Shown piece after piece: positions 27,937 through 36,644 of a DNA stretch of 64,000 nucleotides. Position 1 is the first letter of the stretch, and each line of letters begins with the position of its first letter. Made by a program: the position numbers and the translations under genes. Source of the stretch: Phycisphaerae bacterium. Lineage in GTDB: Bacteria > Planctomycetota > Phycisphaerae > Sedimentisphaerales > Anaerobacaceae. The notes below the pieces were generated by a model, which had not been told where the DNA came from, did not search any database, and worked only from the letters and a program-made list of their open reading frames with translations. Location of the stretch: positions 20,351 through 84,350 of the forward strand of contig JAIPFM010000096.1 in assembly GCA_021736645.1 (NCBI GenBank). The letters are read 5' to 3'.

Positions 27937-29736
27937 ATGAAGAAGCGATTGACCTTTGTCGTGATTGTTTGTGTGGGCCTGTTGTATACCATTCCCGCCA
28001 GTGCTGCTGAAAAACCGCTCAAGATCTACATCCTGGCCGGGCAGTCCAATATGGAGGGCCAGGCCAGGATCGAGACATTCGACTATATCGGTGAGGACCC
28101 GGCCACTGCGCCCCTGCTCAGGACCATGCGCGGCCCGGACGGCAAGGCGCGTGTGTGCGACAGGGTCTGGATCTCCTATTTCACAGGCATGGGCGACAAC
28201 AACGGCGAGGGATTCGGCAAACTGACGGCCGGGTACGGGTCTCGCAGCAACCCCGCTGAAGACGGCGGCAAGATCGGCCCGGAGTTTACCTTTGGCATTG
28301 CCATGGAACAGGCGACCGACGGCCCGATTCTGATCATCAAGACGGCCTGGGGCGGCAAGTCGCTGAATACGGACTTCCGGCCGCCCAGCGCAGGGCCGTA
28401 CAAACTCAATGCATTTCAGCGTGACCTGTACACTCGGAGAGGCGTGGATCTCGACAAGTGGGAAGCAGACAAGGCCCGGGACACGGGGCACTATTACCGG
28501 CTCATGATGGCACATGTGAAGAAGGTCTTGGCGGATCCCAAAAGGGTCTGCCCGGTGTACAATGAGAAGGCGGGATATGAAATCGCCGGCTTTGTCTGGT
28601 TCCAGGGCTGGAATGACATGTGCGATGGTGACACCTATCCGGATAATAACAAACCGGGTGCCTATGCTGAATATAGCAACCTTATGTCGCATTTCATCCG
28701 TGATGTGCGCAAGGACCTGAAGACCCCGAAGATGCCTTTCGTGATTGGTGTCATCGGTGTCGATGGTGACAAGGCCAAGGGCGGTCTCGCCACCCTGCGT
28801 CCTGCCATGGCCGCGCCGGCCCACATGCCTGAGTTCAAGGGAAATGTGGCTGCCGTGGAGACCGCCCCATATTGGGATCACGAAATGGCAGCGCTTGAGC
28901 CCAAAAAAGCCATGACCGATCACCGACTGAGTGTGGCTCATGTCATCACCGAAGAAGGTGTCATGGAGGAGCCGGAGGCAGACGTGCCCGGTTGGGAGCC
29001 GATCGGATCGCCCAGGCCGGAGGCACGCACTTGGCGGTTCATGTCATTTGATGTGCAGAAAGAAGCCGATCAGTTGACCCAAGAAGAGAAAAAGCGTTTC
29101 CGTGATGTCACTCTGCCCGCCGGATTGGAGGGCTGGACCATGCCCGATTTTGACGACAGCCAGTGGCGCAGCGGCAAGGCACCGATCGGCAAGGGGAGCT
29201 GGACCCACCACTTGATCGGCAAGGGAACCGTTAAGTACAAAACTGATTGGGGCGAGGGTGAGTTTATCCTGATGCGCACCAGCTTCGAGGTGGATACCCT
29301 GGACTATGAAGCCTTTCGAATCAGCGTGCTGGCACGTCAGGGATTTCACATCTACCTGAACGGCCACAAGATCAACACCTACATCTGGTGGAAAGATGAA
29401 CCGCAGTATCGCCCCATCCCTCTTGAACCTGACCATATCAAGCATCTCAAGAAGGGCAAGAATGTTCTGGCGATCTATGCCAATGCCGAATACGACAGAA
29501 GAACGCAGGCCTGCTTTGCCGCCACAGATCTCATGATCGAGGGCATTACCAAGGCGGGCCTGGACTATGTCACCAGTCAGGCCTATATCAACAATCAGAT
29601 GTACAAGGTCTGCACGCCCCGGGAAGCAAAGATCATCCGCGGGTCTTCAAACGGAGGCTATCACTATCTGGGCAGTGCCAAGATCATGGCCCAGATCGGC
29701 AAAGCGTTTGCCGAGGCCATGAAGAAGATGCAATAG
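27937..29736 (+). CDS. Secreted SASA-type acetylesterase with an inserted beta-sandwich domain
   Basis: A signal peptide ends at ASAA (residue 24). KPLKIYILAGQSNMEGQ carries the nucleophile Ser37, GFVWFQGWNDM is the second block, and GGYHYLGSAKIMAQIG at the very C-terminus is the catalytic His block. Compared with the 392-residue paralogue downstream, about 200 extra residues lie between DQLTQEEKKRF and the His block. They contain WTMPDFDDSQWRSGKAPIG and GFHIYLNGHKI, typical of galactose-binding-like sandwiches of GH2-type enzymes. The hydrolase domain is therefore interrupted by a binding module. The esterase probably deacetylates a polysaccharide outside the cell. AGAGGAAG precedes the ATG. 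It is 599 residues long. Confidence 0.9.
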   Translation: MKKRLTFVVIVCVGLLYTIPASAAEKPLKIYILAGQSNMEGQARIETFDYIGEDPATAPLLRTMRGPDGKARVCDRVWISYFTGMGDNNGEGFGKLTAGYGSRSNPAEDGGKIGPEFTFGIAMEQATDGPILIIKTAWGGKSLNTDFRPPSAGPYKLNAFQRDLYTRRGVDLDKWEADKARDTGHYYRLMMAHVKKVLADPKRVCPVYNEKAGYEIAGFVWFQGWNDMCDGDTYPDNNKPGAYAEYSNLMSHFIRDVRKDLKTPKMPFVIGVIGVDGDKAKGGLATLRPAMAAPAHMPEFKGNVAAVETAPYWDHEMAALEPKKAMTDHRLSVAHVITEEGVMEEPEADVPGWEPIGSPRPEARTWRFMSFDVQKEADQLTQEEKKRFRDVTLPAGLEGWTMPDFDDSQWRSGKAPIGKGSWTHHLIGKGTVKYKTDWGEGEFILMRTSFEVDTLDYEAFRISVLARQGFHIYLNGHKINTYIWWKDEPQYRPIPLEPDHIKHLKKGKNVLAIYANAEYDRRTQACFAATDLMIEGITKAGLDYVTSQAYINNQMYKVCTPREAKIIRGSSNGGYHYLGSAKIMAQIGKAFAEAMKKMQ

Positions 29737-29757
29737 GGATCGATCCTGATATTTGTC

Positions 29758-29776
29758 GTGCCCGGATTCCGGGCAC
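29758..29776 (+). promoter_or_regulatory. Intercistronic hairpin
   Basis: A perfect 8-base stem (GTGCCCGG / CCGGGCAC) with a 3-base loop lies between the two SASA genes, 22 bases after the first stop. There is no U-tract, so it is more likely an mRNA processing or stability element than a terminator. Confidence 0.5.
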
Positions 29777-29820
29777 AATCCATGTGGATAAGAATTTGAG
29801 CTCTTCAGAGGAAACATAAG

Positions 29821-30999
29821 ATGAAAAAGTGTTTGACCTGGATCGTGATTATTTTGGCGGGCATGCTGTATGCGATGCCTGCTGAAGCTGCCGACAAACC
29901 CCTGAAGGTCTACATCCTGGCCGGGCAGTCCAACATGCAGGGCTCTGCCCACCGGGTCACCTTTGCAGCCATGGCAGATGACCCCGAGACCGCCCCGCTC
30001 CTCAAGGAAATCCTCGATGAAAACGGCGATCCGATCGTGTGCGACAACGCCTGGATCACCTATCTCACGCAACGAGGCGATGGTGATACAGTGCTGCACA
30101 GCAAGGTCAAGGTGGGCTACGGCTTTGACAGCGAGCGCATCGGCCCTGAATACGGATTCGGCCTGTTCATGGACAAGGCCGTCGACGAACCGATTCTGAT
30201 CATCAAAACCGCCTGGGGCGGCAAATCACTGGCCGTAGACTTCCGCCCGCCGAGTGCCGGGCCCTACGAACCCAGTGCCGCGGAAAAGGAACGCGGCAAC
30301 GTGCCTGCGAGCGAGACAGTCGGCCGCTATTACCGCGAGATGATGCGCTTCGTGCATGCCACACTGAAGGACGCAGAGAGTCTCCAACAGGTGGTGCCTG
30401 GCTATGCCCGGGCGCAGGGCTATGAACTGGCCGGGTTCGTGTGGTTCCAGGGCTGGAACGATATGTGCAACAGACACCACATCGAGCAGTACACCGAGAA
30501 CATGATCCATTTCATCACCGATGTGCGCCAGGAACTCGAGGCCCCGACACTCCCCTTCATCGTGGGCATTCTGGGGGTGTACGGCACGGACCCGGACAGT
30601 CGGAAGTTCGACAAGGGTTTGCCTGTGACCGCATTCCGCAAGGCCCAGTTCGAGGCTGTGGCGCAGTACGATCGCCAGGCGCCCGCACCCTATCGCGGCC
30701 GCGTCATGGCCGTGGACAGCGGCCCGTACTACGAACTCGAACTCAGCGACATCTACTGGAAGCGGCGCATGACCGGCGAGTGGAAGCGGCGCGTGACGCA
30801 GGGAGAGATGACCCCGGAACAGTTCGAGGCCGAATGCGCACGCTACGGCTTTGGCAGCGGCGAACTGACCGCCCAGGAGCAGCGCACGTGGGATCGGTGT
30901 GCCTCCAACGCGGAATACCATTACCTGGGCAGCGCCAAAACGTTTGTTCGCTTTGGCAAGGCACTGGCCGAGGCCATGCTGGCGATGAGCAAGCCGTAA
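29821..30999 (+). CDS. Secreted SASA-type acetylesterase
   Basis: This is the tandem paralogue of the gene at 27937. A signal peptide ends at AEAA (residue 24), then KPLKVYILAGQSNMQGSA with nucleophile Ser37, GFVWFQGWNDM, and the C-terminal ASNAEYHYLGSAKTFVRFG with the catalytic His. At 392 residues it lacks the inserted sandwich of its neighbour and represents the minimal form. AGAGGAAA lies upstream of the ATG. Together the pair probably removes different O-acetyl groups from the same polymer; that is inference from duplication and proximity. Confidence 0.92.
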   Translation: MKKCLTWIVIILAGMLYAMPAEAADKPLKVYILAGQSNMQGSAHRVTFAAMADDPETAPLLKEILDENGDPIVCDNAWITYLTQRGDGDTVLHSKVKVGYGFDSERIGPEYGFGLFMDKAVDEPILIIKTAWGGKSLAVDFRPPSAGPYEPSAAEKERGNVPASETVGRYYREMMRFVHATLKDAESLQQVVPGYARAQGYELAGFVWFQGWNDMCNRHHIEQYTENMIHFITDVRQELEAPTLPFIVGILGVYGTDPDSRKFDKGLPVTAFRKAQFEAVAQYDRQAPAPYRGRVMAVDSGPYYELELSDIYWKRRMTGEWKRRVTQGEMTPEQFEAECARYGFGSGELTAQEQRTWDRCASNAEYHYLGSAKTFVRFGKALAEAMLAMSKP

Positions 31000-31176
31000 C
31001 CAGGCAGATCAAGGATCAAGCACACCCGTGGTCTCTTGCGGATCGGACAGTCAAGATTTCTACATGGCTTTATGCGGCCGAACCCACCTATTTTACATGA
31101 CCTATTACACTCAAAATGACTCCCGGGCCCACGGTCTTGAGATTGGCCCTCATACTCATACTGAGTGATGTCAACT

Positions 31177-32862
31177 TCAGAGTATGTCTTCCAGCTTCGC
31201 CTGGAAAAACTCACGAACCGCTTCGGTGCTGGACAGTTTCAAGGCATCCCGCGCCATCTCTTTTGCCCAGCGGCTGTCCACAGAAAGGATCGTCTGCTTA
31301 ACGGCGGCCACTTTCGGCGCAGTCACAGACAGTATCTCCAATCCCAATCCCAGCAGAAATGGTATGGAAAGCGGGTTGCTTGCCATGTCACCTGCCATGC
31401 CGATAGGCTTACCGGCCCGACCCGCCGCGGCGGCGCTCATGGCGATTAAGCGAAGGACGGCCGGATGAAACGGATCATACCAACGCGCCACCTTGGGATT
31501 CATTCGGTCCGCCGCAAGTGTGAACTGGGTCAAATCGTTTGTACCTATTGAACAGAAATCAAAATCCTTCAGGTATTCATCAGCCATCAAGGCTGCGGAT
31601 GGCACTTCTATCATGATCCCCACTTTGTAGCGGCCCAAAGGCACCCCCTGCGCTTCAAGCTGAGAATGCGCCTTGGACACAAGCTCTCTGCATTTTTGCA
31701 GCTCCCAAAGCGCTGACACAAAGGGAAACATGATCCAGAGGTCTCCCTCCGTGGACGCTCGCAACATGCCGCGAAGCTGCTGCAGAAAGAGATCCTCCAT
31801 GTCCAGACACATTCTCAAGCCCTGCCAGCCCAGATTTGGATTTTCTTCAGGATCTCCCGCAAGGTAAGGAATGATCTTATCGCCGCCGGCTTCAATGGTC
31901 CGCATGATAACCGGACCCGGCGTCCGTTTCAGAATATCACCATAAATATAGGATTGCCTTTCCTCCGAAGGCGCTTCATCTCCCTCAAATATGAATTCGG
32001 TCCGAAACATACCCACACCCGAAGCGCCCGCATCAATCAGAGGCTGAACGTCATTGGGCCCGGTGATGTTGGCCCAGAGGTTCACGGGGACGCCGTCTGC
32101 TGTCACCGTTTTCCGGCCGGCAAGATGTGCCAGTGAACTCTTTGCAGCTTTCGCCTTGGCGATGCGCCCTTGGGCTTCAGCCACGGCTGACTCGTCAGGC
32201 TCGACAATCACCTTTCCATGGCCCGGATCGCAAATACACTGTGCCTCATCAGGGATGACATCAAAGACGTTACGAACACCGGACACTGCGGGTATGCCGA
32301 GCTGCTTGGCGACAATGGCAAAGTGGCTGGTGGCACCACCGCGTTCTGTCACAATACCCGCCACGCAGTCCGCACGCAGCCTAGTGACATCAAACGCTGT
32401 CATCTCGTCCGTCACCAGGATCACAGGTCTCTCGGCAGAAAGAATCGGCGTTGAAAGCCCATGAAGCGTGCGAAACAAGCGCCGGCCCACCTCCTCGGCG
32501 TCCTCAGCTCGCGAACGATAAACAGGATCTGGCGACTCGCCAAAGATCACCATGAGATCCTGTGTGGTCTGTACCACAGCATCTTCCGGTGATTGCCCGG
32601 AACCCACGCGATCGACAATCCCGCCATGAAAAAGCGGACCTTCCAGCATGTGCCTCAACGATTCAGCCTCACTGTCGGCATATCCCCCAAGATCACGACT
32701 GACCTTCGCGCAGGCCTCTGCAATACGACTCAAGCTGGTATCCACCTGACCTTCATTGATCCGGTCTCCAGTCGTTTCAAACGGCACATTTCTCAGGACA
32801 AATGTCGAACCTATGCTTAATCCTGCGGAGACAGACAAACCCTCGATCATCGTATTTTTCAT
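31177..32862 (-). CDS. ptsI: PTS enzyme I homologue lacking the catalytic Cys
   Basis: The full EI layout is present: an HPr-binding/phosphohistidine domain with GGATSHFAI (the His is residue 182 counted from an upstream TTG at 32868, about 180 from the ATG used here), and a PEP-binding barrel with RTEFIF, RTIEAGGDK, MIEVPSA, SIGTNDLTQ and AADRMN. The motif that normally reads GMCGEMAGD reads GMAGDMASN, with GCA (Ala) at 31393-31395 in place of the Cys that protonates enolpyruvate. Phosphorylation from PEP may thus be impaired. No HPr or EII gene is in the window. The ATG at 32862 is preceded by AAGGGG; a TTG at 32868 is in frame. The gene is divergent from the sensory operon. Confidence 0.9.
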   Translation of the reverse strand: MKNTMIEGLSVSAGLSIGSTFVLRNVPFETTGDRINEGQVDTSLSRIAEACAKVSRDLGGYADSEAESLRHMLEGPLFHGGIVDRVGSGQSPEDAVVQTTQDLMVIFGESPDPVYRSRAEDAEEVGRRLFRTLHGLSTPILSAERPVILVTDEMTAFDVTRLRADCVAGIVTERGGATSHFAIVAKQLGIPAVSGVRNVFDVIPDEAQCICDPGHGKVIVEPDESAVAEAQGRIAKAKAAKSSLAHLAGRKTVTADGVPVNLWANITGPNDVQPLIDAGASGVGMFRTEFIFEGDEAPSEERQSYIYGDILKRTPGPVIMRTIEAGGDKIIPYLAGDPEENPNLGWQGLRMCLDMEDLFLQQLRGMLRASTEGDLWIMFPFVSALWELQKCRELVSKAHSQLEAQGVPLGRYKVGIMIEVPSAALMADEYLKDFDFCSIGTNDLTQFTLAADRMNPKVARWYDPFHPAVLRLIAMSAAAAGRAGKPIGMAGDMASNPLSIPFLLGLGLEILSVTAPKVAAVKQTILSVDSRWAKEMARDALKLSSTEAVREFFQAKLEDIL

Positions 32863-33430
32863 AACCAAAGCCCCTTATACTTTTGCCGAAAACCAAACCG
32901 CCGCGTCAAACCCAATATCATAGATAAGGTATGGCCAACCCTGCCCGCGGCTTTCTCTGCAGACACTTTCAAGCCTGTATTCCGCTGTATAGTCACTCAC
33001 AACATGATTCTCTAGAACTCAGGATTTTTGCATATTCCAAATAAGGCGCTCACATAGACGCACACAAACATGCCTGAAGCAGAACACTCTATCTCCTGTC
33101 TAGAGTACGGCACAAACCACACGAAATCAAGATACAAGTAGTCAATATGACGCCTGACCATGAGCCATGGCCATTCATGATGAACGGCCCCTAACACCAC
33201 AGCCTCAAAATAACTTTTCAATCGACACCGTGAACATTTGACAACAGCACCCCGAAACATTAAATTGTTGTTTCTGTAGTCATATTTGCCGGGAGCTAAT
33301 TATGAATACTACGCCTTGACCTCAACCTGCCAATGACGCTGGATTACCTCCGTGCAGATTTTACCCGGAACGCGGCCGAAGACCTGAAAAAGACGGAACG
33401 ACAAACCATACGACAACGAATGACAAACAA
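32863..33430. other. Divergent control region between ptsI homologue and sensory operon
   Basis: These 568 bases have no convincing gene. The left end holds the ribosome site of the enzyme I homologue. A near-consensus rightward promoter lies at 33238-33266. The rest is moderately AT-rich and shows no strong repeats. Its size, large for this window, leaves room for regulator binding. Confidence 0.5.
33238..33266 (+). promoter_or_regulatory. Near-consensus sigma-70 promoter of the ABC/chemosensory run
   Basis: TTGACA (33238-33243) is followed after exactly 17 bases by TAAATT (33261-33266). The next co-directional start is at 33431, giving a leader of about 160 bases. No other rightward promoter of this quality was seen up to 48609. 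Confidence 0.5.
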
Positions 33431-35404
33431 ATGCTGAGACTCCTGAAAAAACTGACACTGGGTGTTTCGCTCATCGTGGCAGCGAGTGCTGTGTTGCTTA
33501 TATCAGACCTCGGACAGTGGAAAAAAGGTGGCCACAGTGTCCCTAGAGTCGCCATATTGAACTACGCGACAAGACCCGTCCTGGAGGACGGGCAGCGCGG
33601 CATATTTGATGCGTTCAAGGACCACGGATTCATAAACGGGGAAGACATTGAGATCAAACTGTTTAACGCCGAAAACGATCTCCCCACTGCCAACACGATG
33701 GCAAGCGCCATATTGGGTGGCGATTTTGACCTGGTCGTCTCCATAAGCACCCCATGCCTGCAGGCCATGGCTTCTGCCAACAGAAACGGAACCGTTAAAC
33801 ATATCTTCGGGCTTGTCACCGACCCATTTGGCGCGGGTGTCGGAATCAGCCGCACTGACCCCCTGGACCACCCCGCTCACCTGGCCGGTATCGGCACGTT
33901 TCAGCCGGTCAAAGAGGCGTTCCAGATCGCGCGCGAGATGTGCCCTGAAATCAGGAAGGTCGGCGTGGTGTGGAACCCGGCCGAAGCCTGTTCAGAAGCC
34001 TGCACCATCATGGCACGCGACACCTGCAAGAACATGGGGATCGAGCTTCTTGAAGCCACCGTGGACAGTTCATCAGGTGTATTGGAAGCGGCGCGTGCGC
34101 TGACGGCCAGAGATGTGGATTGCATCTGGATAGGTGGAGACAATACAGTGGAGCTTGCCATCAGCTCGCTCATAAAAGCCACCAGCGAAATACGCGTGCC
34201 GGTATTTGCCAACGCGCCGAGCTCTGCGCATAACGGCGCCATCTTCGGACTGGGCGCCAACTATTACGAGGTCGGCAAGATCACGGGGGATCTGGCAGCC
34301 CGGACCCTCAAGGGTCTCGATCTGGCCACTGTCAGAATAGAGAATGTGGCACCTGAACGACTGGCGATCAATTACGAGGCCGCAAAAGGCCTTCGCTCTA
34401 CATGGCGATTTACAGAACGAATAAAGAAGCTGGCCGAATCTGCCAATATCAAACATGACGCCAGCGCGTCACCCCCCGGACGCCCGGGAAGAAAGCTTCA
34501 GTTCAGCTTTGTCCATTATGTCGAAAGCCCTACGTCTGAAGCAACCGAAAGAGGGTTCCTTCAACAGCTTGAGACAATCGGACTGAGAAAAGGAGTGGAT
34601 TACGATATCAAGATCAGGAGTTCGCAACGAGACATGGCAACCCTGATGGCCATTATGGATGCCGTGGCCTCGGAGAAACCTGACGCACTGATCACTTCAT
34701 CCACCCCCACACTGCAGGCCGCTCTGAAACGGATCACCCATATCCCCATTATTTTCGGCGGTGTTGCGAATCCTGTCATCGCCGGGGCCGGCGAAAGCTA
34801 CCAGGATCACCTCCCGAACACAACAGGCATTTCGACGATGAGCGCGTTTGAGGACATGGTCACACTCCTGAAAGAATGCGTCCCGAATGCGAAACGGATT
34901 GGCACTCTGTTTGTTCCCGCGGAAATCAATTCTGTCTACTACAAGGAAGCGCTGGAGAAGGCAGCACAACAGGGAGGTCTTGAGCTCATGACGGTAGGCG
35001 TGTCCACAAGCACTGAAGTGCCGGATGCCACACTGTCTCTCATTAGCAAGGGCGTGGATGTGATATGCCAGATATCTGACAATCTCAACAATTCCGCGTT
35101 CTCCGGCATCACGAAAGCCGCTGAAAAAACCAGGACGCCTCTATTCGCCTTCGTCAGTTCATACGCCATGAACAGCGGCGCGGCTGTCGCGCTGGCAAGG
35201 GACTATGACCAAGGCGGACGAGATGTCGCCGACTTGCTGATCAGGGTGATGAACGGCGAGTCACCCAAGGACATTCCTTTCTCCTATGTAAAAAAAACCA
35301 GACTGGTCATCAATTTGAACAACGCCGCGACTTATAATCTGAAGATTCCAGCCCATGTACTGGAGAAAGCCGACACCGTCATAAACCTTTCTTCTTCACC
35401 ATAA
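33431..35404 (+). CDS. ABC transporter substrate-binding protein with two tandem binding domains
   Basis: An N-terminal hydrophobic segment (residues 7-27) acts as signal or membrane anchor. Residues 35-335 and 355-655 are two copies of the ABC_sub_bind (TrpX-like) fold. Each has the G-(F/L)-x-(N/K)-G start (GFINGEDIEIKLFNAEND; GLRKGVDYDIKIRSSQRD), an IGTF/TLF strand and an SPT/STPTLQA-like loop (STPCLQAM; STPTLQAA). Single-domain members bind aromatic amino acids or related solutes; a tandem form in one chain is unusual. It is 657 residues long. The ATG has no clear ribosome site. It is the first gene of a co-directional run that continues with STAS, permease and ATPase genes and then chemosensory genes. 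Confidence 0.88.
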   Translation: MLRLLKKLTLGVSLIVAASAVLLISDLGQWKKGGHSVPRVAILNYATRPVLEDGQRGIFDAFKDHGFINGEDIEIKLFNAENDLPTANTMASAILGGDFDLVVSISTPCLQAMASANRNGTVKHIFGLVTDPFGAGVGISRTDPLDHPAHLAGIGTFQPVKEAFQIAREMCPEIRKVGVVWNPAEACSEACTIMARDTCKNMGIELLEATVDSSSGVLEAARALTARDVDCIWIGGDNTVELAISSLIKATSEIRVPVFANAPSSAHNGAIFGLGANYYEVGKITGDLAARTLKGLDLATVRIENVAPERLAINYEAAKGLRSTWRFTERIKKLAESANIKHDASASPPGRPGRKLQFSFVHYVESPTSEATERGFLQQLETIGLRKGVDYDIKIRSSQRDMATLMAIMDAVASEKPDALITSSTPTLQAALKRITHIPIIFGGVANPVIAGAGESYQDHLPNTTGISTMSAFEDMVTLLKECVPNAKRIGTLFVPAEINSVYYKEALEKAAQQGGLELMTVGVSTSTEVPDATLSLISKGVDVICQISDNLNNSAFSGITKAAEKTRTPLFAFVSSYAMNSGAAVALARDYDQGGRDVADLLIRVMNGESPKDIPFSYVKKTRLVINLNNAATYNLKIPAHVLEKADTVINLSSSP

Positions 35405-35423
35405 AAAGAGACATGACACAGAC

Positions 35424-36644
35424 ATGAAATTGTCACAAAAACAACTCGATGGCACACTGGAGCTGACGATCGAAGGTCGAATGGATGCTCAATGGTCATA
35501 CCATTTTTCCTCTGAGATAGAAAACGCCATTCACAACGGCCATCACGATATTCAACTGGACATGCATGACGTCTCATTCATGAGTTCAGCAGGGATTCGA
35601 GTTCTATTGAACTCATACAAGCAGCTCAAAGCCATTAACGGCTCGCTTTTTATCATCCACCCTTCAGATCCGGTAAAAACGATCCTTGACATGTCCGGTC
35701 TGATGGCCATGTTTAAGGCCAAATCATCGTCAAGTCAGACACCCTCAGACAATACGACCAAGACGATGAAAGGTGACACCGAATTTGAAGTCTTCGCTTC
35801 GCATCCTGAAAACAAGATGACGTGTCGGATGGTTGGCAATCCTGAACTGCTTCAAGGCATTCACGATGGAGACGGAGGGTCTACCAGAGTGGCCATACAG
35901 AAATCCACCATGGCACTGGGTCTAGGTGCCTTTGGTGAAGACCACGAATCCTGCAACGATTTGTTCGGCGAGGTCCTGGCCGCTGCCGGCTCAGCCATAC
36001 ATCTGCCCCCGACCGCTGCCGGCACCCCGGACTACATGCTGAGTGCCGGGGCGTTCACACCTGAAGTTCAAATGCTATATGCCGCCGTGTGCGAAGGATC
36101 ATTCTCTGACTTCCTGCGATTTGAAACCTGTCGCGACAATAAGGGAACCACGCTATCGCATCTGGCGGGATCACTCCTGGACCTATCAGGCTACAAAAAA
36201 GCCGCCGTTGTCATGATCGCGGAATCGGCCGGCTTGATCAGCGCATCACTGAGGCAGTCACCCACAAAACGCTCATCCGGTGAAGCCCTATTTAGGTATC
36301 CGGATGTTCGCAAATGGCTGTCATTCTCCCCTGAGCGTGTATTCGACAGATCCCTTTCGTTCGTGGTTGGTATTCTATCCGGCAATGACGCGGAAGGGCA
36401 GAAAGACCCATTTTTGAGAACGGTAGGCCGTGATTCAAGCGCCCTGGGACATTTTCATGCTGCAGCCTTCTCGTACTCACCCATTACCCGCGGAAAGCTA
36501 TCTCTCGAAGAGACACTCGCCACGACATTTGAAAGGCAAACGCTCCAGGGCGTCATGCACCTCCTCGCAGACAGACGCGACGACAATGCTGCGATGGAGA
36601 GCGAATTCAAGCGCGGTGCGATATGGATGGGAGCGCTTCAATGA
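35424..36644 (+). CDS. STAS domain protein with an uncharacterised C-terminal domain
   Basis: Residues 1-100 form a STAS domain of the anti-sigma antagonist type: LELTIEGRMDAQW, LDMHDVSFMSSAGIRVLL, with Ser54/Ser55 at the phosphorylation position. It resembles the single-domain STAS protein at 47819-48151 (FMSSAGIRV versus YISSAGLRV). Residues 120-406 belong to no family I recognise; they are mixed alpha/beta with blocks AIQKSTMALGLGAFGED, MLYAAVCEGSFSDFLRF and AAVVMIAESAGLISA. The stop overlaps the permease start (ATGA), so the protein is made together with the importer. A role in coupling transporter activity to partner switching is inference. Confidence 0.8.
   Translation: MKLSQKQLDGTLELTIEGRMDAQWSYHFSSEIENAIHNGHHDIQLDMHDVSFMSSAGIRVLLNSYKQLKAINGSLFIIHPSDPVKTILDMSGLMAMFKAKSSSSQTPSDNTTKTMKGDTEFEVFASHPENKMTCRMVGNPELLQGIHDGDGGSTRVAIQKSTMALGLGAFGEDHESCNDLFGEVLAAAGSAIHLPPTAAGTPDYMLSAGAFTPEVQMLYAAVCEGSFSDFLRFETCRDNKGTTLSHLAGSLLDLSGYKKAAVVMIAESAGLISASLRQSPTKRSSGEALFRYPDVRKWLSFSPERVFDRSLSFVVGILSGNDAEGQKDPFLRTVGRDSSALGHFHAAAFSYSPITRGKLSLEETLATTFERQTLQGVMHLLADRRDDNAAMESEFKRGAIWMGALQ

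Noticed and set aside
33012..33260. An 82-codon frame on the minus strand in the 568-base control region
   Set aside because: It has no ribosome site or domain, and its 5' part overlaps the near-consensus promoter at 33238-33266.
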